Of a DNA stretch of 64,000 bases, positions 25,739 through 34,299 are shown piece after piece. The DNA is from an uncultured Rhodospirillales bacterium (GTDB taxonomy: Bacteria; Pseudomonadota; Alphaproteobacteria; Acetobacterales; Acetobacteraceae), in assembly GCA_903835235.1 (NCBI GenBank), contig CAILMF010000058.1, positions 100,879 to 164,878 on the forward strand, read 5' to 3'. Position 1 is the first letter of the stretch. The number at the start of each line of letters is the position of its first letter. Made by a program: the position numbers and the translations under genes. Under the pieces are notes generated by a model. It saw nothing but the letters and a program-made list of their open reading frames with translations. It made no database searches and was not told the origin of the DNA.

Positions 25739-25868
25739 CCCCGCAATGCAGCCCGCCGCCCCCGGCATGGCGGCGCAGCCCCCCACTTGCTATACGCGGC
25801 TGATTCGGGTGGCCCCGGCCGCCCGCGCGCCCCTGCGCACCCTCTGCGCAACCCAAGGAATGCAGCCC

Positions 25869-26633
25869 ATGGCGCGACGCCGTCAGCTCTACGAAGGCAA
25901 AGCCAAGATCCTGTTCGAAGGCCCCGAGCCCGGCACCCTCGTGCAGTATTTCAAGGACGACGCCACCGCCTTCAACGCCCAGAAGAAGGGCACCATCACC
26001 GGCAAGGGCGTGCTGAACAACCGCATCAGCGAATACCTGATGACCAGGCTGATGGAGATCGGCGTCCCCACCCATTTCATCCGCCGGCTGAACATGCGCG
26101 AACAGCTGATCCGCGAAGTGGAGATCATTCCGCTGGAAGTCGTGGTGCGCAACGTCGCCGCCGGCAGCTTCTCCACCCGGCTCGGCATCGCCGAGGGCAC
26201 CCGCCTGCCGCGCAGCATCATCGAATACTACTACAAGAACGAAGCGCTGCAGCACCCGATGGTCTGCGAGGAACACATCACCGCCTTCGGCTGGGCGGCG
26301 ACGCAGGACCTGGACGACATCGTCGCGCTGACGCTCAGGATCAACGATTTCCTGACCGGCCTGCTGCTCGGCGCCGGCATCGTGCTGGTCGACTTCAAGC
26401 TGGAATTCGGCCGGCTGTTCGAGAATGAGGAGATGCGGATCGTCCTGGCCGATGAGATCAGCCCGGACAATTGCCGCCTGTGGGACGCCAAGACCGGTGA
26501 GAAGATGGACAAGGACCGCTTCCGCCGCGACCTGGGCAAGGTCGAGGAAGCCTATCAGGAAGTCGCCCGCCGCCTCGGCATTTTGCCGGAAGCCGGCATC
26601 CGCGACATGAAGGGCCCGGAGAGCATTCAATGA
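25869..26633 (+). CDS. purC: Phosphoribosylaminoimidazole-succinocarboxamide synthase
   Basis: PurC (SAICAR synthetase), 254 residues, joins aspartate to CAIR with ATP in purine synthesis. It shows the opening [17 protein letters not shown], the core [26 protein letters not shown] and SPDNCRLWD motifs. The ATG at 25869 is chosen for an AAGGAA site 9 bases upstream; an ATG three codons earlier is the alternative. It opens the purC-purS-purQ-purL run, the usual alphaproteobacterial order. Confidence 0.97.
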   Translation: MARRRQLYEGKAKILFEGPEPGTLVQYFKDDATAFNAQKKGTITGKGVLNNRISEYLMTRLMEIGVPTHFIRRLNMREQLIREVEIIPLEVVVRNVAAGSFSTRLGIAEGTRLPRSIIEYYYKNEALQHPMVCEEHITAFGWAATQDLDDIVALTLRINDFLTGLLLGAGIVLVDFKLEFGRLFENEEMRIVLADEISPDNCRLWDAKTGEKMDKDRFRRDLGKVEEAYQEVARRLGILPEAGIRDMKGPESIQ

Positions 26634-26661
26634 CGGCCAGCGGCCAGACGGAGACGCGCAG

Positions 26662-26901
26662 ATGAAGGCTTATGTCACGGTCATGCCGAAGAACGGCGTG
26701 CTGGACCCGCAGGGCAAGGCGATCGGCCATGCGCTGGCCGGGCACGGCTTCGCCGGCATCGGGGAAGTCCGCGTCGGCAAGCTGATCGAGCTGGAACTGG
26801 CCGAGACCGACCCGGCCCGCGCCAAGGCCGCCGCCGAGGAAATGGCGAGGAAGCTGCTGGCCAACATGGTCATCGAGAGCTTCAAGGTCGAGGTTCGCTA
26901 G
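26662..26901 (+). CDS. purS: Phosphoribosylformylglycinamidine synthase subunit PurS
   Basis: PurS, 79 residues, the small subunit that bridges PurQ and PurL in the three-part FGAM synthase. The sequence MKAYVTVMPKNGVLDPQGKA, then GFAGIGEVRVGKLIEL and the end NMVIESFKVEV is a textbook PurS. Its presence fits the short PurL further on. Confidence 0.96.
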   Translation: MKAYVTVMPKNGVLDPQGKAIGHALAGHGFAGIGEVRVGKLIELELAETDPARAKAAAEEMARKLLANMVIESFKVEVR

Positions 26902-26902
26902 C

Positions 26903-27148
26903 GTGCTGCGCCTCTCGCTGTTCTTCATGGTTGGGCTGACCATCGCGATCAGCATCGGCCTGCGGTGGCGAGAGGAGAAGGTGGCCGCCACCAAGCCGCG
27001 GCCGCTGCGCCGGCCCACCCCGCAGGGCTGGCTGGCGGCGCAGAAGCACAAGCTGAACCGCTGGATCACCGCGGCGGCGCTGGCGGCGGTGGCGACGCTG
27101 CTGTTCTTCGGCGGCATCAATTGGCTGCGGATATGGCAAGGATCTTAG
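26903..27148 (+). CDS. Small two-helix membrane protein in the pur operon
   Basis: An 81-residue protein from a GTG one base after the purS stop, ending 2 bases before purQ. It has two hydrophobic helices (about residues 3-18 and 57-73) joined by a basic loop ([18 protein letters not shown]), so both ends probably face the same side. Tight fit between two pur genes implies co-translation with the PurSQL subunits. I do not recognise a family. It could anchor the complex to the membrane or be a bystander; coding potential rests on length, codon fit and spacing. Confidence 0.7.
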   Translation: MLRLSLFFMVGLTIAISIGLRWREEKVAATKPRPLRRPTPQGWLAAQKHKLNRWITAAALAAVATLLFFGGINWLRIWQGS

Positions 27149-27150
27149 GC

Positions 27151-27849
27151 ATGAAGGCCGGCATCATCCTCTTCCCCGGCACCAACCGGGAACGCGACAT
27201 GGCGTTGGCACTGGCCCGCGTCACCGGGGCAAAACCCGCCATCATCTGGCATGGCGAGAGCGAGTTGCCCGCCGGCACCGACCTGGTGGTGCTGCCCGGC
27301 GGGTTTTCCTACGGCGACTACCTGCGTTGTGGCGCCATGGCGGCGCAGAGCCCGATCATGCGCGCGGTGGCCGATTTCGCCGCCCGCGGCGGCCATGTGC
27401 TGGGCGTCTGCAACGGCTTCCAGATCCTCATCGAAGCCGGGCTGCTGCCGGGCGCGCTGCTGAAGAACGCCTCGCTGCGCTTCCTCAGCATGGATTGCCA
27501 CCTGAAGGTGGAACGCACCGACACGCCCTACACCAGCCAATTCCAGCCCGGCGCGGTGTTCCGCAGCACCATGGCGCATGGCGACGGCAACTATTTTGCC
27601 GGTGACGAAACGCTGGACCAGCTGGAAGGCGAAGGCCGCGTGGTCCTGCGCTACTGCACGCCGGAAGGCGCGGTGACCGAAGCGGCCAACCGCAACGGCA
27701 GCGTCAACAACATCGCCGGCATCGTGTCGCCGAACCGCCGCATCCTCGGCCTGATGCCGCACCCGGAAAACCAGGTGGACCCTGATATCGACGGCACCGA
27801 CGGCCTGCCGATGTTCCAGAGCATCGCCGCAACCTTCGCCACGGCCTGA
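27151..27849 (+). CDS. purQ: Phosphoribosylformylglycinamidine synthase subunit PurQ
   Basis: PurQ, 232 residues, is the glutaminase subunit: it releases ammonia from glutamine for PurL. It is a class I amidotransferase with the nucleophile cysteine in GVCNGFQIL at about residue 87 and the His/Glu pair in LMPHPEN near the C-terminus. The start [16 protein letters not shown] is typical. purL begins 4 bases after its stop. Confidence 0.96.
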   Translation: MKAGIILFPGTNRERDMALALARVTGAKPAIIWHGESELPAGTDLVVLPGGFSYGDYLRCGAMAAQSPIMRAVADFAARGGHVLGVCNGFQILIEAGLLPGALLKNASLRFLSMDCHLKVERTDTPYTSQFQPGAVFRSTMAHGDGNYFAGDETLDQLEGEGRVVLRYCTPEGAVTEAANRNGSVNNIAGIVSPNRRILGLMPHPENQVDPDIDGTDGLPMFQSIAATFATA

Positions 27850-27853
27850 CAGC

Positions 27854-30052
27854 ATGACCGATCTCCCGACGCCCCTCGACGCCGCCCGCGCCAAGCAGCT
27901 CTCCGCCGAATTCGGCCTGAAGGGCGACGAATACGACCGCGTCCTGGCCATCCTCGGCCGCACGCCGTCGCTGACCGAACTCGGCATCTTCAGCGTGATG
28001 TGGTCGGAGCATTGCTCCTACAAATCCTCCCGCTTCTGGCTCAAGCAGCTGCCGACCACCGCCCCCTGGGTCATCCACGGTCCGGGCGAGAATGCCGGCG
28101 TCATCGATATCGGAGAAGGCCTGGTCGCCGTCTTCAAGATGGAAAGCCACAACCACCCCAGCTTCATCGAGCCCTACCAGGGCGCGGCGACCGGCGTTGG
28201 CGGCATTCTGCGGGATGTCTTCACCATGGGCGCCCGCCCCATCGCCAACCTCAACGCGCTCCGCTTCGGCAGCCCCGACGCACCCCGGATGAAGCGCGTG
28301 ATCGACGGCGTGGTCCGCGGCATCGGCGGCTATGGCAACTGCGTCGGCGTGCCGACGGTGGGCGGCGAGGTCAACTTCCACCCGCGCTACAACGGCAATC
28401 CCCTGGTCAATGCCATGACGGTGGGCATCGCCAAGGCCGACCGCATTTTTCTGAGCGCCGCCGCCGGCGTGGGCAATGCCGTGGTGTATCTCGGCAGCAA
28501 GACCGGCCGCGACGGCATCCACGGCGCCACCATGGCCAGCACCGAATTCGCCGCCGACAGCGAGGACAAGCGCCCCACCGTGCAGGTCGGCGACCCCTTC
28601 GCCGAGAAGCTGCTGATCGAGGCCTGCATGGAGCTGATGGCCACCGACGCCATCGTCGCGATCCAGGACATGGGCGCCGCCGGGCTGACCTCCTCCAGCG
28701 TGGAGATGGCCGGCAAGGGCGGCGTCGGCATCGAGCTGCAAATGGAGAACGTGCCGCAGCGCGAAACCGGCATGACCGCCTACGAGATGATGCTCTCGGA
28801 GAGCCAGGAACGCATGCTGATGATCCTGAAGCCAGGCCGCGAGGCCATGGCCGAGGCGATCTTCCGCAAGTGGGAGCTGGACTTCGCCATCATCGGCCAC
28901 CTGACGGATACCGGCCGCATCGTCATTCGCCACCACGGCGTGGTGGAAGCGGATATCGAACTCGCCCCGCTGGAATCCCAGGCGCCGCTGTATGAACGCC
29001 CCTGGGTGCCGACCCCCAAGCTGCCCGTCCTCGGCACCGTCGCCGACCCGGTCGGCCTGAAAGCCGCGCTGCTCACCCTGGTCGCCTGCCCGGACCTGTG
29101 CAGCCGCCGCTGGATCTGGGACCAGTATGACAGCATGGTCGGCGGCCAGACCGCCAAGCGCCCCGGCGCCGCCGACGCCGCCGTGGTACGCGTCGAAGAC
29201 CACAAGCGCGCCCTGGCCATGACCACGGATTGCACCCCGCGCTACTGCCTGGCGGACCCCGAGGAGGGCGGCAAGCAGGCCGTCGCCGAGGCCTGGCGCA
29301 ACATCACCGCGGTCGGCGCCCTGCCGCTGGCCATCACCGACAACATGAACTTCGGCAACCCCGAGAAGCCGGAGATCATGGGCCAGTTCGCCGGCGCCGT
29401 GATGGGCATCGGCGCCGCCTGCCGCGCGCTGGACTTCCCGGTCGTCTCCGGCAACGTCAGCCTGTACAACGAGACGGAAGGCCGCGGCATCCTGCCCACC
29501 CCCGCCATCGGCGGCGTCGGCGTGCTGGAGGACGTGGCCCAGGCCATCGGCCTCGCCATGCCGGCGGACCATGACCTGGTGCTGGTTGGCGCCACGCAGG
29601 GCTGGCTCGGCCAGTCCCTCTGGCTGCGCGAAATCGCCGGCCGCGAGGAAGGCGCCCCGCCGCCGGTGGATCTGGTGGCCGAACGCCGCAACGGCGATTT
29701 CGTCCGCGCCCAGATCCTCGCTGGCGCCGTCACGGCCTGCCACGATTGCTCGGATGGCGGCCTGCTGGTCGCGGTGGCCGAGATGGCCATGGCCAGCGGC
29801 ATCGGCGCCGTGCTGGAAGCGAGTGGCGACCACGCCTTCTGGTACGGCGAGGACCAGTCCCGCTACGTCCTGGCCGTGCCCGCCGCCGCGCCGATCCTGG
29901 CCGCCGCCGCCGCCGCCGGCATCCCCGCCACCCGCATCGGCCATTCCCGAGGCGGGGACTTGGTCTTGCCGAATGGCGACGCCATATCGATACTGACCCT
30001 GGCCGCGGCGCATGAAGCGACGCTGCCCGCCCTGATGCGCGACGGAGCCTGA
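27854..30052 (+). CDS. purL: Phosphoribosylformylglycinamidine synthase subunit PurL
   Basis: PurL, 732 residues, the short form that needs PurS and PurQ. It turns FGAR into FGAM using ATP and ammonia. Visible marks: [40 protein letters not shown], the [11 protein letters not shown] stretch, and the second-half [15 protein letters not shown]. Length and motif order are normal. A BolA-family gene follows 3 bases later, an order common in alphaproteobacteria, where the pur genes end with bolA and grxD. Confidence 0.97.
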   Translation: MTDLPTPLDAARAKQLSAEFGLKGDEYDRVLAILGRTPSLTELGIFSVMWSEHCSYKSSRFWLKQLPTTAPWVIHGPGENAGVIDIGEGLVAVFKMESHNHPSFIEPYQGAATGVGGILRDVFTMGARPIANLNALRFGSPDAPRMKRVIDGVVRGIGGYGNCVGVPTVGGEVNFHPRYNGNPLVNAMTVGIAKADRIFLSAAAGVGNAVVYLGSKTGRDGIHGATMASTEFAADSEDKRPTVQVGDPFAEKLLIEACMELMATDAIVAIQDMGAAGLTSSSVEMAGKGGVGIELQMENVPQRETGMTAYEMMLSESQERMLMILKPGREAMAEAIFRKWELDFAIIGHLTDTGRIVIRHHGVVEADIELAPLESQAPLYERPWVPTPKLPVLGTVADPVGLKAALLTLVACPDLCSRRWIWDQYDSMVGGQTAKRPGAADAAVVRVEDHKRALAMTTDCTPRYCLADPEEGGKQAVAEAWRNITAVGALPLAITDNMNFGNPEKPEIMGQFAGAVMGIGAACRALDFPVVSGNVSLYNETEGRGILPTPAIGGVGVLEDVAQAIGLAMPADHDLVLVGATQGWLGQSLWLREIAGREEGAPPPVDLVAERRNGDFVRAQILAGAVTACHDCSDGGLLVAVAEMAMASGIGAVLEASGDHAFWYGEDQSRYVLAVPAAAPILAAAAAAGIPATRIGHSRGGDLVLPNGDAISILTLAAAHEATLPALMRDGA

Positions 30053-30055
30053 CCC

Positions 30056-30286
30056 ATGGCCATGCAGCAAGCTGATATCGAAGCCTTGATCAAGGCAGCG
30101 ATGCCCGACGCGCAGGTGACCATCACCGCCCTGGTGGATGATGGCGACCACTATTCCGCGACCGTCGTCTCCGAAGCCTTCCGCGGCAAGTCCCGCGTGC
30201 AGCAGCACCAGCTGGTCTATGCCTCGCTGCGCGGCCGCATGGGGGGCGAATTGCACGCCCTCGCCCTGCAAACCTCAGCCCCTTAA
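30056..30286 (+). CDS. BolA/IbaG-family protein
   Basis: A 76-residue BolA-like protein (IbaG-type by size). The helix-turn segment and the conserved end FRGKSRVQQHQLVYASL...LHALAL are present; the histidine in QQHQ is a likely ligand for a [2Fe-2S] cluster shared with a monothiol glutaredoxin. Such a glutaredoxin is the next gene, 11 bp away, which supports a BolA-Grx pair in iron-sulfur or iron sensing. Confidence 0.9.
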   Translation: MAMQQADIEALIKAAMPDAQVTITALVDDGDHYSATVVSEAFRGKSRVQQHQLVYASLRGRMGGELHALALQTSAP

Positions 30287-30297
30287 GGAGCCCTCCC

Positions 30298-30630
30298 ATG
30301 ACCAACCCGGTGTTCGAGCGCATCGAAGGCGAGATCAACGCCAACCCCGTCGTGCTGTACATGAAGGGCACGCCGGTCTTCCCGCAGTGCGGCTTCTCCG
30401 CCCGCGTGGTGCAGATCCTCTCCGCCGTCGGCGTCCCCTTCAAGGGCGTGAACGTGCTGGAAGACGGCGAAATCCGCGAGGGCATCAAGGCCTACGCCAA
30501 CTGGCCGACCATCCCGCAGCTCTACGTCAAGGGCGAGTTCGTCGGCGGCTGCGACATCATCATGGAGATGTTCCAGGCCGGCGAACTGCAGGAGCTGATG
30601 AAGGAAAAGGGCGTGCCGGTTTCGGCCTGA
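30298..30630 (+). CDS. grxD: Monothiol glutaredoxin, Grx4 type
   Basis: A 110-residue monothiol glutaredoxin. The active site reads CGFS (FPQCGFSARVV), and WPTIPQLYVKGEFVGGCDI provides the cis-proline and glutathione-binding parts. Such proteins carry or hand on [2Fe-2S] clusters rather than reduce disulfides. AAGGAG precedes the ATG. It is the last gene of the pur-bolA-grxD transcript; an intrinsic terminator lies 10 bases after its stop. Confidence 0.95.
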   Translation: MTNPVFERIEGEINANPVVLYMKGTPVFPQCGFSARVVQILSAVGVPFKGVNVLEDGEIREGIKAYANWPTIPQLYVKGEFVGGCDIIMEMFQAGELQELMKEKGVPVSA

Positions 30631-30640
30631 AGTAATCGGC

Positions 30641-30671
30641 CCTGAGGCCGTTCGCCTCAGGTTGTTTTTTT
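30641..30671 (+). terminator. Intrinsic terminator of the pur-bolA-grxD operon
   Basis: An 8-bp perfect stem (CCTGAGGC/GCCTCAGG) with a 5-base loop is followed by TTGTTTTTTT, a standard Rho-independent terminator. Confidence 0.9.
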
Positions 30672-30785
30672 CCCTCAGTCGCCGGGCGGGCCGCCTCCGC
30701 TACGCCGCACAGGCGGCGGGCGCCGTTCGGCGCCTCGGCGTGAGGTTGGGCCTCGCGCCGCCTGACCCCGGTTTTGCCAAGGGCG

Positions 30786-30817
30786 CTCCTGCCGGGCAGA
30801 CTATGCCCCGGCAGGAG
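30786..30817 (+). promoter_or_regulatory. Hairpin covering the ribosome site of the aldo/keto reductase gene
   Basis: A 10-bp perfect stem (CTCCTGCCGG/CCGGCAGGAG) with a 12-base loop ends inside the AGGAGA ribosome site, 10 bases before the start codon. In the folded RNA the site would be masked, so translation could depend on opening the hairpin (by temperature, a protein or a ligand). Whether this happens is unknown. Confidence 0.55.
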
Positions 30818-30826
30818 AGTCCACCC

Positions 30827-31813
30827 ATGACCACCATCGAACACCGCGCCCTCGGCACCGGCGGCCTCAAGGTCTCGGCCATCGGTCTCGGCTGCATGTC
30901 GCTCTCGGGCGTCTATGGCGAAGCTGACGACGCCGCCTCCGAGGCGCTGATCCGCGACGCCATCGGCCTCGGCGTCACCCACTTCGACAGCTCCGACATG
31001 TATGGCTGGGGCCACAATGAAGGCGTCGTCGGCCGCGCGCTGAAGGGCCTGCGGGACAAGGTCATCCTCGTCACCAAGTTCGGCCAAACCCAGAACCCAG
31101 GTGGCCCCAACGGCGTCAACGGCAAGCCCGACTATGTGCAGCAGGCCTGCGAGGCCAGCCTGAAGCGCCTCGGCGTCGAGGTGATCGACGTCTATTACCA
31201 GCACCGCGTCGACCCCTCCGTCCCCATCGAGGACACGGTCGGCGCCATGCAGAAGCTGGTGGACCAAGGCAAGGTCCGCTTCCTCGGCCTGTCGGAAGCC
31301 TCGCCCGCCACCATCCGCCGCGCCGCCGCCACCGCCCCCATCGCCTGCGTGCAGACCGAATACTCGCTGCTCTACCGACAGGAAGCCGAGGAGACGCTGG
31401 CCACCACGCGCCCGCTCGGCATCGGCTATGTCGCCTATTCCCCGCTCGGCCGCGGCTTCCTCACCGGCGCCATCCAGGAATTCGCCCAGGTGGATGGCCG
31501 CCGCGCCGCGCATCCGCGCTTCCAGGAAGCCAATTTCGCGCATAACCGCAGCCTGGCCGCCAAGGTGGAAGCGATCGCCGCCGAGAAGGGTTGTTCTTCG
31601 TCTCAGCTCGTCCTCGCCTGGCTGCTGGCCCAGGGGCCGGACATCGTCGCCATCCCCGGCACGCGCTACCTGCCGCGACTGCAGGAGAATCTGGGCGCGC
31701 TGGCGGTGACGCTCTCGGCCGAGGACGTTGCCCGCATCAGCGCCGCCGTGCCGCCGGGCTCGGCCGCCGGCACCCGCTACCCCGCCGGCGGCATGAAGGC
31801 GGTCTTCGTCTGA
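30827..31813 (+). CDS. Aldo/keto reductase
   Basis: A 328-residue NADPH-dependent aldo/keto reductase. The catalytic tetrad is visible: Asp and Tyr in FDSSDMYGWG, Lys in ILVTKFG and His in YYQHRVD. The cofactor-binding end follows (IPGTRYLPRLQENLGAL). It resembles YajO/AKR13-type enzymes that reduce aldehydes of sugars or small carbonyls. The ATG is set by the good but masked AGGAG site. Single gene after the pur terminator. Confidence 0.9.
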   Translation: MTTIEHRALGTGGLKVSAIGLGCMSLSGVYGEADDAASEALIRDAIGLGVTHFDSSDMYGWGHNEGVVGRALKGLRDKVILVTKFGQTQNPGGPNGVNGKPDYVQQACEASLKRLGVEVIDVYYQHRVDPSVPIEDTVGAMQKLVDQGKVRFLGLSEASPATIRRAAATAPIACVQTEYSLLYRQEAEETLATTRPLGIGYVAYSPLGRGFLTGAIQEFAQVDGRRAAHPRFQEANFAHNRSLAAKVEAIAAEKGCSSSQLVLAWLLAQGPDIVAIPGTRYLPRLQENLGALAVTLSAEDVARISAAVPPGSAAGTRYPAGGMKAVFV

Positions 31814-32031
31814 AGGCACGCTTCGGCTGAAGGCGCGGGCGGCGCCCACCGCCCTGCCCCGCGCAACGGCACCCCCTTTCTCCCGGTGGCCCACCACTAC
31901 CCGCGCTGCCAGCCCCGGCAAGGCCAGCGCCCGCGCGACGCAACCGGTCAAAGCCCCCGCGCACCCAGACGTGCGCGCGCCCCGCGCCAGCGTGACCCCC
32001 GCTCCCCCGCCCCCCGTGGCATGCCCTGCGC

Positions 32032-32991
32032 ATGCTCGTCGCCCCCCTGGTTTCCGTGCTGATGCCCGCCTGGAATGTCGCGCCCTTCATCGGCGCGGCC
32101 ATCGCCAGCGTGCTGCGCCAGACCCTGCCCAACCTTGAACTGCTCGTCGTCGACGACGGCTCCACCGACGCCACCGCCAGCATCGTCACCGGCCAGGCGG
32201 ATTTCCGCGTCCGCCTGCTGCGCCAGGCCAATGCCGGGGTTTCCGCCGCCCGCAACCTGGCGCTGGCGGAAGCCAACGGCCAGGCCCTGCTGTTCCTGGA
32301 CGCCGACGACATGCTGGCGCCAGACGCCCTGGCCCGCCTGGCCAAGGCGCTGTGGCGCCACCCGCAGGCCGCCGCCGCCGCCGGCCCCTACGCCTTCGTG
32401 CCCGAAGCCGCCGCCCTGGCGGACCCGCTCCCCCTGCCCCGCCGCCCGCGCTTTTCGGCCGGGGATGTGCTGGAGCGGCTGCTCGTCGAAAACCTCTTCG
32501 CCAATGGCGGCCACCTGCTGCTGCGGCGCGACGCCACCCGGGCCGCCGGCGGCTTCCTGGCGGGCATGCGCTATGGCGAGGACTGGGAATACTGGGTGCG
32601 CATCTGCCTGCAAGGCCCGCTGGCGGTGGCGGATGGGGAGGACCCCGTGCTGCTGGTGCGCCAACGCCGCGGCAGCGCCTATCACCGCATGGCGACGGAC
32701 CCGCGCGCCTTCCTGCCGGCGATGCAGGCGATCTACGGCAACCCGGCGCTGCTGGCCCGCCTGGGCGCCGAGCGCCTAACGGCGCTGCGCCGCCGTGCCG
32801 AGGCGGAGAATGACTGGATCATCGGGCGCGAGCTGCTGCGCCACGGCCAACGCCAGGCCGGCCTGGCCCGGCTGCACGCCAGCCTGCGCGCCGCCCCCAG
32901 CCCGAAGCGCGCGGTGCTGATGGCCGCGGCCCACGCCGCGCCGCTGCTGCCAGCCCGGCTGCACGGGCCGTTCGGGCGCTACGCCACCTGA
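32032..32991 (+). CDS. Family 2 glycosyltransferase
   Basis: A 319-residue GT-A fold glycosyltransferase. The N-terminal half shows VSVLMPAWNVAPFIG, LLVVDDGSTDATA, NAGVSAARNLALAEA and the metal-binding motif FLDADD near residue 88. The second half (GEDWEYWVRI) holds a probable catalytic base region. The sugar donor and acceptor are unknown; such enzymes build surface polysaccharides. No transmembrane segment. The 218 bp before the ATG hold no gene, no promoter I can see and no good ribosome site. The stop codon lies in the first copy of a 33-bp repeat. Confidence 0.88.
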   Translation: MLVAPLVSVLMPAWNVAPFIGAAIASVLRQTLPNLELLVVDDGSTDATASIVTGQADFRVRLLRQANAGVSAARNLALAEANGQALLFLDADDMLAPDALARLAKALWRHPQAAAAAGPYAFVPEAAALADPLPLPRRPRFSAGDVLERLLVENLFANGGHLLLRRDATRAAGGFLAGMRYGEDWEYWVRICLQGPLAVADGEDPVLLVRQRRGSAYHRMATDPRAFLPAMQAIYGNPALLARLGAERLTALRRRAEAENDWIIGRELLRHGQRQAGLARLHASLRAAPSPKRAVLMAAAHAAPLLPARLHGPFGRYAT

Positions 32992-33057
32992 GCAGGCGCG
33001 GGCACGACCCGCGACGCCACCTGAGCAAGCGTAGGCAAGACCCGCGACGCCACCTGA
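32982..33057. repeat. 33-bp tandem repeat at the end of the glycosyltransferase gene
   Basis: Two 33-bp copies and a 10-bp partial copy, each starting CGCCACCTGA. The first copy includes the last codons and TGA stop of the glycosyltransferase, so the gene end itself was duplicated downstream. Confidence 0.88.
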
Positions 33058-33065
33058 AACGCAAA

Positions 33066-33088
33066 ACGCCGGGCACAAGGCCCGGCGT
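33066..33088. terminator. Hairpin between convergent genes
   Basis: A perfect 9-bp GC-rich stem (ACGCCGGGC) with a 5-base loop lies between the convergent glycosyltransferase and rpsD genes. On the minus strand TTTTGC follows, so it can act as a weak second terminator for rpsD; on the plus strand no T-run follows. Confidence 0.55.
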
Positions 33089-33249
33089 CAACGCAGCGCG
33101 GCAGCGCTGCAACAACTTTGACGGAAGCGCGAAGGCCGCCGTAGCTGACCCAGGCGGCCCGCCAGGGCCGAGAGGCCGAATGGCCGACGCGGGCCTATGC
33201 CCGCGCAAGCCAAGGCCGCGGATGCGGCCGCCCGGCGCCTGAGGGCAGC

Positions 33250-33278
33250 AAAAACTACTCGCGCGTCAGCGCGAGTAG
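33250..33278 (-). terminator. Intrinsic terminator overlapping the rpsD stop codon
   Basis: On the minus strand a 10-bp stem (CTACTCGCGC/GCGCGAGTAG) with the loop TGAC is followed by TTTTT. The loop contains the TGA stop of rpsD, so the terminator is built on the last codons of the gene. Confidence 0.8.
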
Positions 33279-33898
33279 AATTCCACCACCAGGTTCGGTT
33301 CCATCTGCACCGGGTACGGCACATCGCTCAGCTTGGGGCTGCGCAGGAAGCGGCCGCGCATCGCGCGGTGATCCACCTCGATGTATTCCGGCACGTCGCG
33401 CTCGCCGCTCTGCGAGGCGTCCAGCACCGCGGTCAGCTGCTTCGACTTTTCCTTGACCTCGATCAGGTCGGTGTCCTTGACCATGTAGGACGGAATGTTC
33501 AGCCGGCGGCCGTTGATCAGCACATGGCCGTGGTTGACGAACTGGCGCGCGGCGAAGGGCGTCACCGCCAGCTTCATCCGGTAGATCACGCAGTCCAGCC
33601 GGCGCTCCAGCAGGTTGATCAGGTTCTCCGAGGTGTCGCCCTTCAGGCGGACCGCTTCCTCGTAGTACTTGCGGAACTGCTTTTCGCCGATGTTGCCGTA
33701 GTAGCCCTTCAGCTTCTGCTTCGCCATCAGCTGAATGCCGAAGTCGGTCGGCTTCTGCTTGCGGCGCTGGCCGTGCTGGCCGGGGCCATATTCGCGCTTG
33801 CCGATCGGCGACTTGGCGCGGCCCCACAGGTTTACGCCCAGGCGGCGATTGATCTTGTACTTCGACTCAAGGCGCTTGGTCATGCGCGGCACTCCCAC
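33266..33898 (-). CDS. rpsD: 30S ribosomal protein S4
   Basis: RpsD, 210 residues, starts assembly of the small subunit by binding 16S rRNA. The sequence [20 protein letters not shown], then [18 protein letters not shown], the S4 domain ([12 protein letters not shown]...[18 protein letters not shown]) is typical of the alphaproteobacterial form. It stands alone here with its own promoter and terminator. The leader is about 130 bases and has two hairpins, one with a TTCG loop and one built on GGGGTTC/GAACCCC. S4 regulates its own operon in other bacteria, but I cannot show that here. Confidence 0.97.
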   Translation of the reverse strand: MGVPRMTKRLESKYKINRRLGVNLWGRAKSPIGKREYGPGQHGQRRKQKPTDFGIQLMAKQKLKGYYGNIGEKQFRKYYEEAVRLKGDTSENLINLLERRLDCVIYRMKLAVTPFAARQFVNHGHVLINGRRLNIPSYMVKDTDLIEVKEKSKQLTAVLDASQSGERDVPEYIEVDHRAMRGRFLRSPKLSDVPYPVQMEPNLVVEFYSR

Positions 33899-34036
33899 CT
33901 GTTGCGGCGGGCCTTCTGAAGCATGGGGTTCGTTGAACCCCGTGTTGTCCCGGTAGTCCCAAACGCCCCCGGGATTGAGGGCGCATGGGCGGGCGCTGGT
34001 CCCGAAGACCAGTCCACGTTCCCAGGAAGAGGCGGG

Positions 34037-34066
34037 CGTATAGTCGGCCTGTCATGCCCTTGTCAA
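34037..34066 (-). promoter_or_regulatory. Promoter of rpsD
   Basis: On the minus strand TTGACA (a perfect -35 box) and TATACG are separated by 18 bases, about 140 bases before the rpsD start. This is one of the best sigma-70 matches in the window. Confidence 0.7.
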
Positions 34067-34095
34067 ACCACGCCTTCCCCGCGTAAGCCGCCACC

Positions 34096-34299
34096 ATGGC
34101 CATCACGCGTGAAGAGATCCTGGTCCTGGGCCTGAAGGCCGGCACCATCGGCAGCCTGGTCGGCGGGTTGATGCTCGGCATCGGCCTGGGCCTGGTGGTC
34201 AACAATGTCCATGCCGGCTGGGTGCTGGTGCTGCCCGCCGCCCCGGTGGCGGGGCTGCTGGGCTATTGGCTGGCGCGCCGGCTGGTACGGAAAATCTAA
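34096..34299 (+). CDS. Small two-helix membrane protein
   Basis: A 67-residue protein with two hydrophobic segments (about residues 17-37 with a GxxxGG pattern, and 42-59), a short acidic start and a basic end (RRLVRKI). The start MAITREEILVLGLKAG is plausible and GC-position bias fits coding. It is divergent from rpsD, and its stop overlaps the stop of the MFS gene on the other strand. No family recognised; function unknown. Confidence 0.6.
   Translation: MAITREEILVLGLKAGTIGSLVGGLMLGIGLGLVVNNVHAGWVLVLPAAPVAGLLGYWLARRLVRKI

Noticed and set aside
33926..33952. Hairpin GGGGTTC/GAACCCC that looks like a tRNA arm
   Set aside because: No cloverleaf can be drawn around it and no anticodon arm is present; it lies in the rpsD leader. 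No tRNA was found in the window.
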